DNA of 64,000 nt from JAXGMV01 sp040772085 (GTDB taxonomy: Bacteria > Chloroflexota > Anaerolineae > Anaerolineales > Anaerolineaceae). Under the pieces are notes generated by a model that saw only the letters and a list, made by a program, of their open reading frames with translations, was not told the origin of the DNA and made no database searches. The stretch covers positions 1,550,001 to 1,614,000 of the forward strand of contig JAXGYU010000001.1 in the NCBI GenBank assembly GCA_040772085.1, written 5' to 3'. Numbering within the stretch: the first letter of the stretch is position 1; every line of letters starts with the position of its first letter. This document shows positions 17,110 to 24,226 of the stretch, in pieces. Position numbers and translations under genes: made by a program.

Positions 17110-18786
17110 ATGTCTGAAAATACCCCCGAAATCGATTGCACCTACCAGAAACGCCTCGCTGAGCTCAATCAGCAGGTGCTGGAGCTGATCAAAGACAACG
17201 CGCTCGGCAGCCTGGCGAAGAAAATTGCCTCAACCGCCCGCGTGCTCACGGATGCCGACGCCGCGATCGTGACCCTCTTCGATGAGCAGGGGCTGGTTGA
17301 CCGGCAGATCTTTACCCCGCTGAATGCCAAGATCACGCTGCAACTGCCGGATTCGCTGCCGCTGCTGACCAAGCCGATGAACACCACCGAGCACGCTGAG
17401 ATTGCCGGCGTCTCGGAGATTGCCAGGCAGATGCTGGTTGTGCCGATCGAGACGCATAAGGATTTGCAGGGAGTGGTGTATCTCCTCAAGCGCCGGATCG
17501 ATGTGCCCTTCAGTCATGACGATGAGCGCGTGGTGCGCACTTATGGCGAGTACGCCGCCGTCGCGCTCGACAATGCCCGCTTCTACTCCAACCTCACCCG
17601 CCGCGACCAGACGCTCAGCCGTCGCAATGAGAACCTGGCGCTGCTGAACATGCTGGCGACGACCCTCAGCCTGGCACAGGACGCCGACCAGATTGCCGAG
17701 AACGCGCTGACGCTGGTGATGAACAACCTGCATCTGGCAGCCGGACAGATCTACCTGAGGCAGGAAGACAGCCCGTTTCTGCACCGCGTGCAGCATCGCG
17801 GCGAAGAAATGGCAGAGATCTGGGAGAAGCGCACCTACCGCATTGGCGAAGGCGCCATCGGCACCATCGCCGAGACCGGCCAGTATCAACTGATCAACCT
17901 GCAGCAATGTGACCGCTGCGGATTGCACCCTTCGGTCTTTGAAAACAACTTTTACCAGCTCGCCTGCTTCCCCATGAACGGCAGACGCGGTGTGCTGGGT
18001 GTGATGGTGGTGGCAACGCGCTATCCAGAGCCGCTGGATGAGATGGAGATTCAACTCCTATCGTCCATCGCCTCCCTGATTGGCACGGCGATTGAAAACG
18101 TGGAACTGAATTTGCAGATGCGCCGGCTCGATATCCTTGAGGAGCGCGAGCGCATCGGTATGGACCTGCATGACGGCGTCATCCAGTCGATCTACGCGGT
18201 CGGGCTGACGCTCGAACACGCGCGGCTGCTGATGCTCGATAATCCCAGCACCGCGGAACCGCGCATCGAGCAGGCGATCAAAGACCTCAACCACACCATC
18301 CGCGACATCCGCGCCTACATTCTCGACCTGCGCCCGCGCCAACTGCATGAGGAGAACCTCCTGCAGGGCATCAACCGGCTGGTCGTCGAGTTCAAAGCCA
18401 ACACGCTGATCGATGTGGTGCTCGAGGGCAAGGCAGAAGATCTGGAAGCGCTGCCGCCGGGTAACGCGCTGGCGCTGTTCCACATTTGTCAGGAAGCGCT
18501 GGCGAATATTGCCAAGCACGCGCACGCGACCAAAGTCAGCGTGACGTTGTGGACAGCCGGCGACCGCGCCTTGCTCGAGGTCATCGATGATGGGCGCGGC
18601 TTTGTGATGCAGAGCATCCGCCAGACCATCGGACACGGCCTGGCAAACATGTACACCCGCGCGCGCAATGTCGGCGGCGAAGTCGAGATCAGCTCCGAGC
18701 CCGGTGAAGGCACGGCGGTGATCGCCTGGGTGCCCTACCCGCGTGAGCTTGCGACGCCGGCAGATGTTGTCCAAGAGGCAGCCTGA
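17110..18786 (+). CDS. GAF-domain sensor histidine kinase (NarX/LiaS type)
   Basis: This soluble 558-residue sensor kinase lacks membrane segments. Two GAF domains are seen (about residues 20-160 and 175-335), then a HisKA_3 dimerisation domain with the phosphorylated histidine H354 in GMDLHDGVIQSIYAVGL, and an HATPase domain with N-box HICQEALANIAKHAHA and DDGRGF. The second GAF contains QQCDRCGLHP and a further cysteine in LACFPM, which could bind a metal or cluster. No response regulator lies next to it, so it is an orphan. A methyltransferase starts three bases after its stop. GTG at 17107 is an alternative start. Confidence 0.88.
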   Translation: MSENTPEIDCTYQKRLAELNQQVLELIKDNALGSLAKKIASTARVLTDADAAIVTLFDEQGLVDRQIFTPLNAKITLQLPDSLPLLTKPMNTTEHAEIAGVSEIARQMLVVPIETHKDLQGVVYLLKRRIDVPFSHDDERVVRTYGEYAAVALDNARFYSNLTRRDQTLSRRNENLALLNMLATTLSLAQDADQIAENALTLVMNNLHLAAGQIYLRQEDSPFLHRVQHRGEEMAEIWEKRTYRIGEGAIGTIAETGQYQLINLQQCDRCGLHPSVFENNFYQLACFPMNGRRGVLGVMVVATRYPEPLDEMEIQLLSSIASLIGTAIENVELNLQMRRLDILEERERIGMDLHDGVIQSIYAVGLTLEHARLLMLDNPSTAEPRIEQAIKDLNHTIRDIRAYILDLRPRQLHEENLLQGINRLVVEFKANTLIDVVLEGKAEDLEALPPGNALALFHICQEALANIAKHAHATKVSVTLWTAGDRALLEVIDDGRGFVMQSIRQTIGHGLANMYTRARNVGGEVEISSEPGEGTAVIAWVPYPRELATPADVVQEAA

Positions 18787-18789
18787 CCC

Positions 18790-19545
18790 ATGTCCGCTGA
18801 TCGACAACCTTCAGATAAAGCCGCTCTGCGCGGCGAACCTTCTTACGTCTGGCGCGCCGGTCAGGAACGGCGGCTGCGCATGGTGCAAAACGCCGCGGGT
18901 CCCGAGCGGCTGGCAGGCCGCATCCTGGAAGATGGCTCGGGCGTCGGGTCATACCTCTACCGGCTGGCGCAGGACGCCGGGCTGGCAGTGGGGCTGGAGA
19001 TTGACTTCGAACGGGCTGCCGATTCCATGCGTGATTTTGATCCGCCGCTCAGGGTCGTCCAGGGCGCGGGCGAGTACCTGCCTTTCCCCGATAATCACTT
19101 CGACCTGATCCTGTCGCATGAAGTGATCGAGCATATGGATGACGACAAGCTGGGCGTGCGTGAGATGGTGCGCGTGCTCAAACCGGGCGGCCGCATCACC
19201 TTGTTTTGTCCCAACCGCGGCTATCCGTTTGAGACGCATGGCATCTACCGCCGTGGCGAGTATCAGTTCGGCAATAAATTGTTCGTCAATTATCTGCCGC
19301 GCAAATGGCGTGACAGACTGGCGCCGCATGTCAATGTCTATTCGGGCGGCGACCTGACGCGCCTGTTCGAAGGGCTGCCGGTGAAATTCATCCAGCGCCG
19401 GGTGATCTTCGGCGCCTATGACAACATCATCGCGCGTTACCCGTTTGCCGGCAGAGTCTTGCGGCTCGTGCTGCAAAAGCTCGAGTCGACCCCGCTGCAG
19501 TGGTTTGGATTGTCCCATTTCTGGGTGGTTGAAAAGACCGGCTAG
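18790..19545 (+). CDS. Class I SAM-dependent methyltransferase
   Basis: This 251-residue methyltransferase belongs to the Methyltransf_11 group. Motif I is ILEDGSGVGSYLYRLAQ, with D-G-S-G-V-G in place of the usual glycine-rich loop. The acidic end of beta-2 is GLEIDFERA, motif IV is FDLILSHEVIEHM, and the post-motif is VRVLKPGGRITLFCPN. The C-terminal half has YPFETHGIYRRGEYQFGNK, a sequence often seen in enzymes acting on sugars or lipids of the envelope. It is coupled to the upstream histidine kinase (3-base gap). The substrate is unknown. Confidence 0.82.
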   Translation: MSADRQPSDKAALRGEPSYVWRAGQERRLRMVQNAAGPERLAGRILEDGSGVGSYLYRLAQDAGLAVGLEIDFERAADSMRDFDPPLRVVQGAGEYLPFPDNHFDLILSHEVIEHMDDDKLGVREMVRVLKPGGRITLFCPNRGYPFETHGIYRRGEYQFGNKLFVNYLPRKWRDRLAPHVNVYSGGDLTRLFEGLPVKFIQRRVIFGAYDNIIARYPFAGRVLRLVLQKLESTPLQWFGLSHFWVVEKTG

Positions 19546-19574
19546 GCATTTAGTCAAAATCTCTGGAGGCTGTT

Positions 19575-19940
19575 ATGACCGTCAAGCATAGTCACGAAGT
19601 GGAAAGTACTGCCATCAGCACGGGCGCGGGCGTCTCGCGCAAGATGCTGATCTCGCCTGAAGAGGGACCGAATTTCGCCATGCGCAGCTTCGCCATTCAG
19701 CCCGGCGGCAGCATGCCGAACCATACCAATGAGGTCGAGCATGAGCAATATGTGATCCGCGGGCAGGCGCGCATCATGGTGGGCGGCAAGGAGTTCGACG
19801 TCAAACAGGGCGATGTCGTCTTCATCCCGGCCAGGGTGCCGCACTGGTACCGCAACACCGGCGACGGGCCGTTTGAATTCCTGTGCGTGGTGCCGAATAA
19901 GGAAGATCAAACCATTCTGGTCGACGACAGCGGCTGCTGA
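19575..19940 (+). CDS. Cupin-domain protein
   Basis: This 121-residue single-domain cupin has motif 1 with metal-binding residues in PNHTNEVEHEQYVIRGQARI (H-x-H-type plus E) and motif 2 with the late histidine in VVFIPARVPHWYRNTGDGP. Such proteins are small metal-dependent enzymes or sensors of unknown substrate. The gene follows the methyltransferase after 29 bases on the same strand, with a CTGGAGG site before the ATG. It ends in a CGACDSGC-like tail that is not conserved. Confidence 0.82.
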   Translation: MTVKHSHEVESTAISTGAGVSRKMLISPEEGPNFAMRSFAIQPGGSMPNHTNEVEHEQYVIRGQARIMVGGKEFDVKQGDVVFIPARVPHWYRNTGDGPFEFLCVVPNKEDQTILVDDSGC

Positions 19941-19972
19941 TCGAAGACAATCACAAAGCGTTTGATTCATGA

Positions 19973-20000
19973 AACGCGCCGCGGAATTCCGCGGCGCGTT
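19973..20000 (+). terminator. Strong GC hairpin after cupin gene
   Basis: AACGCGCCGCGG (19973-19984) pairs perfectly with CCGCGGCGCGTT (19989-20000). The T-run is weak. It probably ends the kinase-methyltransferase-cupin unit. Confidence 0.55.
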
Positions 20001-20131
20001 GTTGTCTGTATCGCTTGGCTGGTGACGGTAGGGGAGGCTAGTCCAGTTACATGGACATCAGTGTAGATCGGCATACTGCCGGCGATCATGCGCTCCGGGC
20101 TGGCAGAGCCGGTGTTGGGCCTGGCAAGCGG

Positions 20132-20683
20132 TCAATCAAGGAAGACGGGCAAATGCCCGAGCGCGACCACATCATGCCATTGCGCCCGTTCACCTTCGGT
20201 GAAGATCGCCGCTTCGGTCACGACCTCCGCGCCGGCTTTCTCGATCAGCACGCGCATACCCTGCAGGGTCGAGCCAGTGCTGATGACGTCATCCAGCACA
20301 ACCACTTTTTTGCCGGCCATGTTGGCGCAATCGCGCTCGTCGAGGAAGAGCGTCTGCGGTTTGCCGGTGGTGATCGAAAGCGTCTCGGCGCTCAGGGCGT
20401 CACCCATGTAGGGTTTGTAGCTCTTGCGCAGCACCATATATGGTTTGCCGCTCTCGCGAGAAACCACATGCGCCAGCGGAATGCTTTTGGCTTCGGCGGT
20501 CACCAGCAGATCGTAGTCGCAGCAGTGGCTCAGGCTTTCGGCCAGCGCCTTGCCGGCTGCTTCACACAACTCGGTGTCGCCGAGGATGTTGAGAATGGCG
20601 ATCTTGACGCCGGGTTTGATCTCCATGATGCGCAGTTCGCGGTGCACGCCGGCAATGTCAACGGGATGGGTCTTGTAGGTCAT
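20132..20683 (-). CDS. Purine phosphoribosyltransferase-like protein
   Basis: This 183-residue type I phosphoribosyltransferase has the PRPP-binding loop VVVLDDVISTGSTL (about residues 126-139), with the two acidic residues typical of the family. The upstream segment LLVTAEAKSIPLAHVVSRESGKPYMVLRKSYKPYM matches adenine/xanthine phosphoribosyltransferase style. The enzyme would salvage a purine base into a nucleotide using PRPP. The ATG at 20683 follows GGAGCGAC. The precise base is not certain; adenine is the first guess. It is a single gene between a cupin gene and a low-GC orphan. Confidence 0.8.
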   Translation of the reverse strand: MTYKTHPVDIAGVHRELRIMEIKPGVKIAILNILGDTELCEAAGKALAESLSHCCDYDLLVTAEAKSIPLAHVVSRESGKPYMVLRKSYKPYMGDALSAETLSITTGKPQTLFLDERDCANMAGKKVVVLDDVISTGSTLQGMRVLIEKAGAEVVTEAAIFTEGERAQWHDVVALGHLPVFLD

Positions 20684-20745
20684 GAAAGTCGCTCCGTACG
20701 GTAGAGGTTTGTGAATTTAGTGTATCACTTTTTGCCGGCCAGATC

Positions 20746-20773
20746 GCGGATGCCCCGTGGGGCATCCCTACCA
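20746..20773. repeat. REP-like palindrome, left copy
   Basis: GGATGCCCC and GGGGCATCC form a perfect 9-bp hairpin with a two-base centre, followed by CTACCAG. The outer bases recur as a shorter direct copy at 21666-21683, on the far side of the low-GC gene. CCCTACCAG also ends a hairpin at 46806-46814. Confidence 0.6.
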
Positions 20774-20934
20774 GTAGACGCCGGGAACCCGCTGCCGGCG
20801 CATCCCCTGCACTCGGCACAATATTGTCCGCCTGTCATAGGCGCGCATTCTCCGCAAGCCGAAGATCCCTGGCCGAGATATCCGCTTTTTGGATAGCGAA
20901 AGAATTTGGGCAGACCGCAGCTTGTTTTGGTGAA

Positions 20935-21603
20935 TCATTCCCCTTTTGTGAAGTTCGCGAAAACATATTCCTTTCCAATGCGCGCAATATAACCCGTTAC
21001 GTATTCGAGCAACCACTCTTTTCGCTCAATTGGGCAAACAATAATTGGTAAGTCTTCAACTGATCTCCCAATGAGTGCAATACCAGAATTTTCAAACTCA
21101 AATTCTTCAGGCGGTTCCGGATATTTAACAAACTCTGAATTGTATGAAACGATTTTTTCTTTCCACCCATCAATTGGAGCCTCTAATGCATAAAATAATT
21201 TTTCGATTCTCGGTCCGTCATACCGCAATATCGTTCTAAATATTTGGTAATTGTTTTCACCATAAAGGTGCGCGCAAAAATAGCCAGGAGTCTGCCTGAA
21301 GTCCATTGTGTCAAAATAATCTGTATAAAAACTGTCAAGGTTGAGTTGTTGTATGTCCTCAAGCAAAGTCTCCACATAATTCTTTCCATAATATTCATTC
21401 GCCTCATCAAATTGCTGGGAGCCCATAACATAAGGACAATCTGCTACGAGGCCGTAATAGAACTCCTGTCTAGTATCAATATTTACCGAGTGAAATACAT
21501 TTGGACTAACATATATTTTGATTTGTCTCTCCCCCTCGTAAATTTCTATTGTAACGGGTGGCTTAAACGTCGCCTTGTGCCATGCTTTAATTTTTCTGAA
21601 CAT
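20935..21603 (-). CDS. Orphan protein in a low-GC island
   Basis: This 222-residue protein has no recognised domain. It starts MFRKIKAWHKATFKPPV and ends VTGYIARIGKEYVFANFTKGE. It is soluble and acidic, with many aromatic residues (for example EFYYGLVADCPYVMG and DSFYTDYFDTMDF). No signal peptide or membrane segment is seen. The ATG at 21603 is chosen because further upstream the frame runs into repeat sequence. Base composition is clearly more AT-rich than in the neighbours, and repeat copies flank the segment on both sides, which suggests acquisition by transfer. Function unknown. Confidence 0.6.
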   Translation of the reverse strand: MFRKIKAWHKATFKPPVTIEIYEGERQIKIYVSPNVFHSVNIDTRQEFYYGLVADCPYVMGSQQFDEANEYYGKNYVETLLEDIQQLNLDSFYTDYFDTMDFRQTPGYFCAHLYGENNYQIFRTILRYDGPRIEKLFYALEAPIDGWKEKIVSYNSEFVKYPEPPEEFEFENSGIALIGRSVEDLPIIVCPIERKEWLLEYVTGYIARIGKEYVFANFTKGE

Positions 21604-21665
21604 AATTGGCCCCCATCCTTTCAAAATTGGGTCTAAGTTGGTACACCGAAGCCCATGACATTGAC

Positions 21666-21683
21666 GCGGATGCATCCCTACCA
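21666..21683. repeat. REP-like direct copy, right side
   Basis: GCGGATG joined to CATCCCTACCA repeats the outer parts of the element at 20746-20773 with the hairpin centre deleted. A further related fragment, GGATGCCCCCTACC, lies at about 21757-21770. Together they flank the low-GC orphan gene. Confidence 0.5.
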
Positions 21684-21777
21684 AATCGCTGCTGAAACAC
21701 CATCGCCCGTGCATCTCCTGCGGGGACCTGGCGGAGCGGCGAAAAACTTGATTACGGATGCCCCCTACCGGCGTGGA

Positions 21778-22566
21778 TTAGCTCAATATAGCAATCGGCG
21801 GCATGCGGCGCTTGAACTGACTCTTGTGGATGCGCTCCAGCACCTGCCGGACGAAACGCTCAGCGAAGCCGGCCGCGACGCATTGCTCCAGGGTCCAATG
21901 CTGGTCGAGCAGCAGCACCAGCAGCCGGTCCACATCGGCGTAGGTGAACCCGAGCTCACCCTCGTCGGTCTGCCCGGCCCACAAATCTGCCGAAGGCGGT
22001 TTGGCGATGATCGCTTCAGGCACCCCCAGTTCCCGCGAGAGCTGGCGCACCTGGGTTTTATACAACCCGCCGAGCGGGTTGAACGCGCTGGCCGAGTCGC
22101 CGAAGATGGTTGAGTAACCCAGGAAGATTTCTGTCTTGTTGCCGGTGCCCATCACCAGCCCCTTGAAGGCAACCGACTGGTCGTAGAGCACGATCATGCG
22201 CGCGCGAGCCATGATGTTGCCTTTGCGCGTCGCGGACATATCGGGGTAGAGGTCGATCAGCCCGTCCGCCATGGCGCTGATGGGGATGGTGAGGTGCTGC
22301 ACACCGGTGGCGTCGATCACCTGTTGCGCGTGCTCGAGCGAGTCGGACGAGGAAGTCTTGTACGGCATGCGGATCGCCAGCACATTTTTGGCGCCAAGCG
22401 CGCGGGCAGCCAGATAGCACGCCAGGGCGGAATCCAGCCCGCCGGAAAGGCCGAGCAGCACACGTCTCATGCCAGCCTGTCCGACCTGGTTTTGAATGAA
22501 AGCGGTCAGTTGCTCCAGCGCTTTGGGTGTATCAAGGATCAACGCGTCATCGGGATCAGTGGTCAT
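21778..22566 (-). CDS. nadE: NH3-dependent NAD(+) synthetase
   Basis: This 262-residue enzyme converts deamido-NAD to NAD with ATP and ammonia, the last step of NAD synthesis. The PP-loop SGGLDSA lies near residue 42. MGTGNKTEIFLGYSTIFGD and FNPLGGLYKTQVRQLSRELGVP are conserved family phrases. There is no N-terminal glutaminase domain, so ammonia is the nitrogen donor. The ATG at 22566 is preceded by GAGGCAAAT; an ATG at 22605 would add 13 residues and is less likely. It stands alone downstream of the M28-cupin-M42 operon. Confidence 0.93.
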   Translation of the reverse strand: MTTDPDDALILDTPKALEQLTAFIQNQVGQAGMRRVLLGLSGGLDSALACYLAARALGAKNVLAIRMPYKTSSSDSLEHAQQVIDATGVQHLTIPISAMADGLIDLYPDMSATRKGNIMARARMIVLYDQSVAFKGLVMGTGNKTEIFLGYSTIFGDSASAFNPLGGLYKTQVRQLSRELGVPEAIIAKPPSADLWAGQTDEGELGFTYADVDRLLVLLLDQHWTLEQCVAAGFAERFVRQVLERIHKSQFKRRMPPIAILS

Positions 22567-22668
22567 ATTTGCCTCATTACCAATCGGTTCGACCGATATT
22601 TTCACATCAATACCTTGATTGTAATGCCGGAGAGCGTATTTTTACCTGAAATTCAGCCGGTTAAAGTA

Positions 22669-22705
22669 TCAAACGCCTGGGTGAGGGGGGCACCCAAGCG
22701 TTTGA
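22669..22705 (-). terminator. Terminator of the M28-cupin-M42 operon
   Basis: TCAAACGCCTGGGTG (22669-22683) and CACCCAAGCGTTTGA (22691-22705) form a 15-bp stem with one mismatch. It lies just downstream of the last gene of the operon on the minus strand. The T-tract is weak. Confidence 0.55.
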
Positions 22706-22779
22706 TGGTGTTATGTTATCACATAGAAAATTCAATTGCAAGCTTTTCCATGTAAGTAAATGTTCTAATTTTGAACTAA

Positions 22780-23865
22780 CTACTGCAAACTCTCCCAGAA
22801 CTTCTTCACATCAGCCGAAGTCAGCCGTTTGATGACCTCTACCAGCGTGTTGACCGTGGCGACATAGCGATCCTTGTGAATCAGCGCGCGCGGTGTCAGC
22901 ACATACAGGGTCGGGATCGAGAGGCAGATAGTGATGATGCCGTCATACAGGCGGTGAATCTCAAACGCTTCGCCGCCGCCGAAATCCTGCACCATGATCT
23001 CCACCGGGTAACCGAGGTCTTTGGCTGCTGACTGAATGAAGCGTGAGAGCGCCTGATTGCCGATCACCTTGGAATCGAAATGGCGGATGACGATACCGCC
23101 GGCCATCTTCATCCCGTCCGGATCGCAGCCGGGGAAGTCATCGCATTTGGCAACATCGACCGTGATGGCAATATCGGGATGGACACGATAGGCAGCCGTC
23201 TTACCGCCGCGATAGCCAACCTCTTCCTGGCCGGTGCCGCAGGCGTAGACATCCGCCGCGTGCTTGACGCCCTTCAACTGCTTCATGACATCGATGATGA
23301 TATTGATGCCGACGCGGTCATCCCAGGCTTTGGCGGCAATCACGTCCGGGTTGGCCATCTCACGCGTTTCGACGCGCATGATTACCGGGTCGCCCTTTTG
23401 CACGCCCAGCGCTTCCACCTCCGCGCGGGTGCGGAAGCCGGTATCAATGTACAGCTCGGAGATCTGACGATACTTGCCCTCGGAATGATCCTCGCCGGGG
23501 AAGTGCGTGCCGAACATGCCGGGCACCTGTGCGCCGGACGCGGTGGTGATCCAGACTTCCTGCCCGATGACAGTGTAAGTCCACCAGTGGCTGAGCGAGA
23601 TGACGCGGATGAAGCCATTGGCGTCAATCTTGGAGACCAGGAAGGCGATCTCATCGGCATGCGCCGAGAGCATCACCTTGGGGCCTTTTCCGCTGCCCTT
23701 TTTGTGTCCGATCAGCGAACCGAGGTTGTCGTAATCAAAAGAATCCACCAACCCTTTCAGGCTTTTCTTCATCAGACGGGTGACGGGCGCCTCCATGCCG
23801 GAATGTCCCGGCGCTTCAGTGATGGCTTTGATGCGTTCGAGGTCGAGTTTGTCTTTGGTGAGCAT
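22780..23865 (-). CDS. M42-family aminopeptidase
   Basis: This 361-residue metallopeptidase is of the M42 (FrvX/glutamyl aminopeptidase) family, which forms large tetrahedral complexes and trims peptides. Visible sites are the first zinc histidine in SAHADEIAFLVS, the bridging aspartate in AAKAWDDRVG, the catalytic glutamate pair in GTGQEEVGYRGG and the aspartate in ITVDVAKCDDFPG. At the place where the family has a final zinc histidine (usually YIHSP or YMHSP) this protein has YVLTP; a histidine seven residues later (ALIHKDRY) might replace it. It is the last gene of a three-gene peptidase operon. Confidence 0.85.
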   Translation of the reverse strand: MLTKDKLDLERIKAITEAPGHSGMEAPVTRLMKKSLKGLVDSFDYDNLGSLIGHKKGSGKGPKVMLSAHADEIAFLVSKIDANGFIRVISLSHWWTYTVIGQEVWITTASGAQVPGMFGTHFPGEDHSEGKYRQISELYIDTGFRTRAEVEALGVQKGDPVIMRVETREMANPDVIAAKAWDDRVGINIIIDVMKQLKGVKHAADVYACGTGQEEVGYRGGKTAAYRVHPDIAITVDVAKCDDFPGCDPDGMKMAGGIVIRHFDSKVIGNQALSRFIQSAAKDLGYPVEIMVQDFGGGEAFEIHRLYDGIITICLSIPTLYVLTPRALIHKDRYVATVNTLVEVIKRLTSADVKKFWESLQ

Positions 23866-23877
23866 ATCCCGTATCCC

Positions 23878-24222
23878 TTATGGCAGTACGATCGCCAGCA
23901 GTTTGGCGGTCTTGTGGCTGTCATTGCGGACGCTGTGGGTGCCGCCATTGCAGGTGAACATGACGCCGCCCTTTTTCATCTGATATTCTTCACCATCGTC
24001 AGTCACGATCAGCTTGCCCTTCAGCAGGTAGTACAGCTCGGCATCAGGTCCATGCGGGTGCAGCCCGACCGATTGACCCGGTTCGATATGCAGCACTGCG
24101 CTCAGGAGCAGTTTGTCACAGCTCTCTTCCTTCTCGATCAGGTGGTGCAGGGTGACAGCGCCGACACCGCCGCGGATGTTCTCGCGCACTTCAACTTTGC
24201 GTTCCTTCTTTGTTTTATGCAT
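23878..24222 (-). CDS. Cupin-domain protein in a peptidase operon
   Basis: This 114-residue single-domain cupin has motif 1 HPHGPDAELYYLLKGKLIV, with the H-x-H and glutamate metal ligands, and motif 2 ending GGTHSVRNDS, with the late histidine. Motif spacing is compact. It lies 12 bases before the M42 gene and 4 bases after the M28 gene, all on the minus strand, so it is co-expressed with two exopeptidase-like enzymes. It could be a small-molecule sensor or an isomerase for a peptide product. Function unknown. Confidence 0.78.
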   Translation of the reverse strand: MHKTKKERKVEVRENIRGGVGAVTLHHLIEKEESCDKLLLSAVLHIEPGQSVGLHPHGPDAELYYLLKGKLIVTDDGEEYQMKKGGVMFTCNGGTHSVRNDSHKTAKLLAIVLP

Positions 24223-24226
24223 GATC

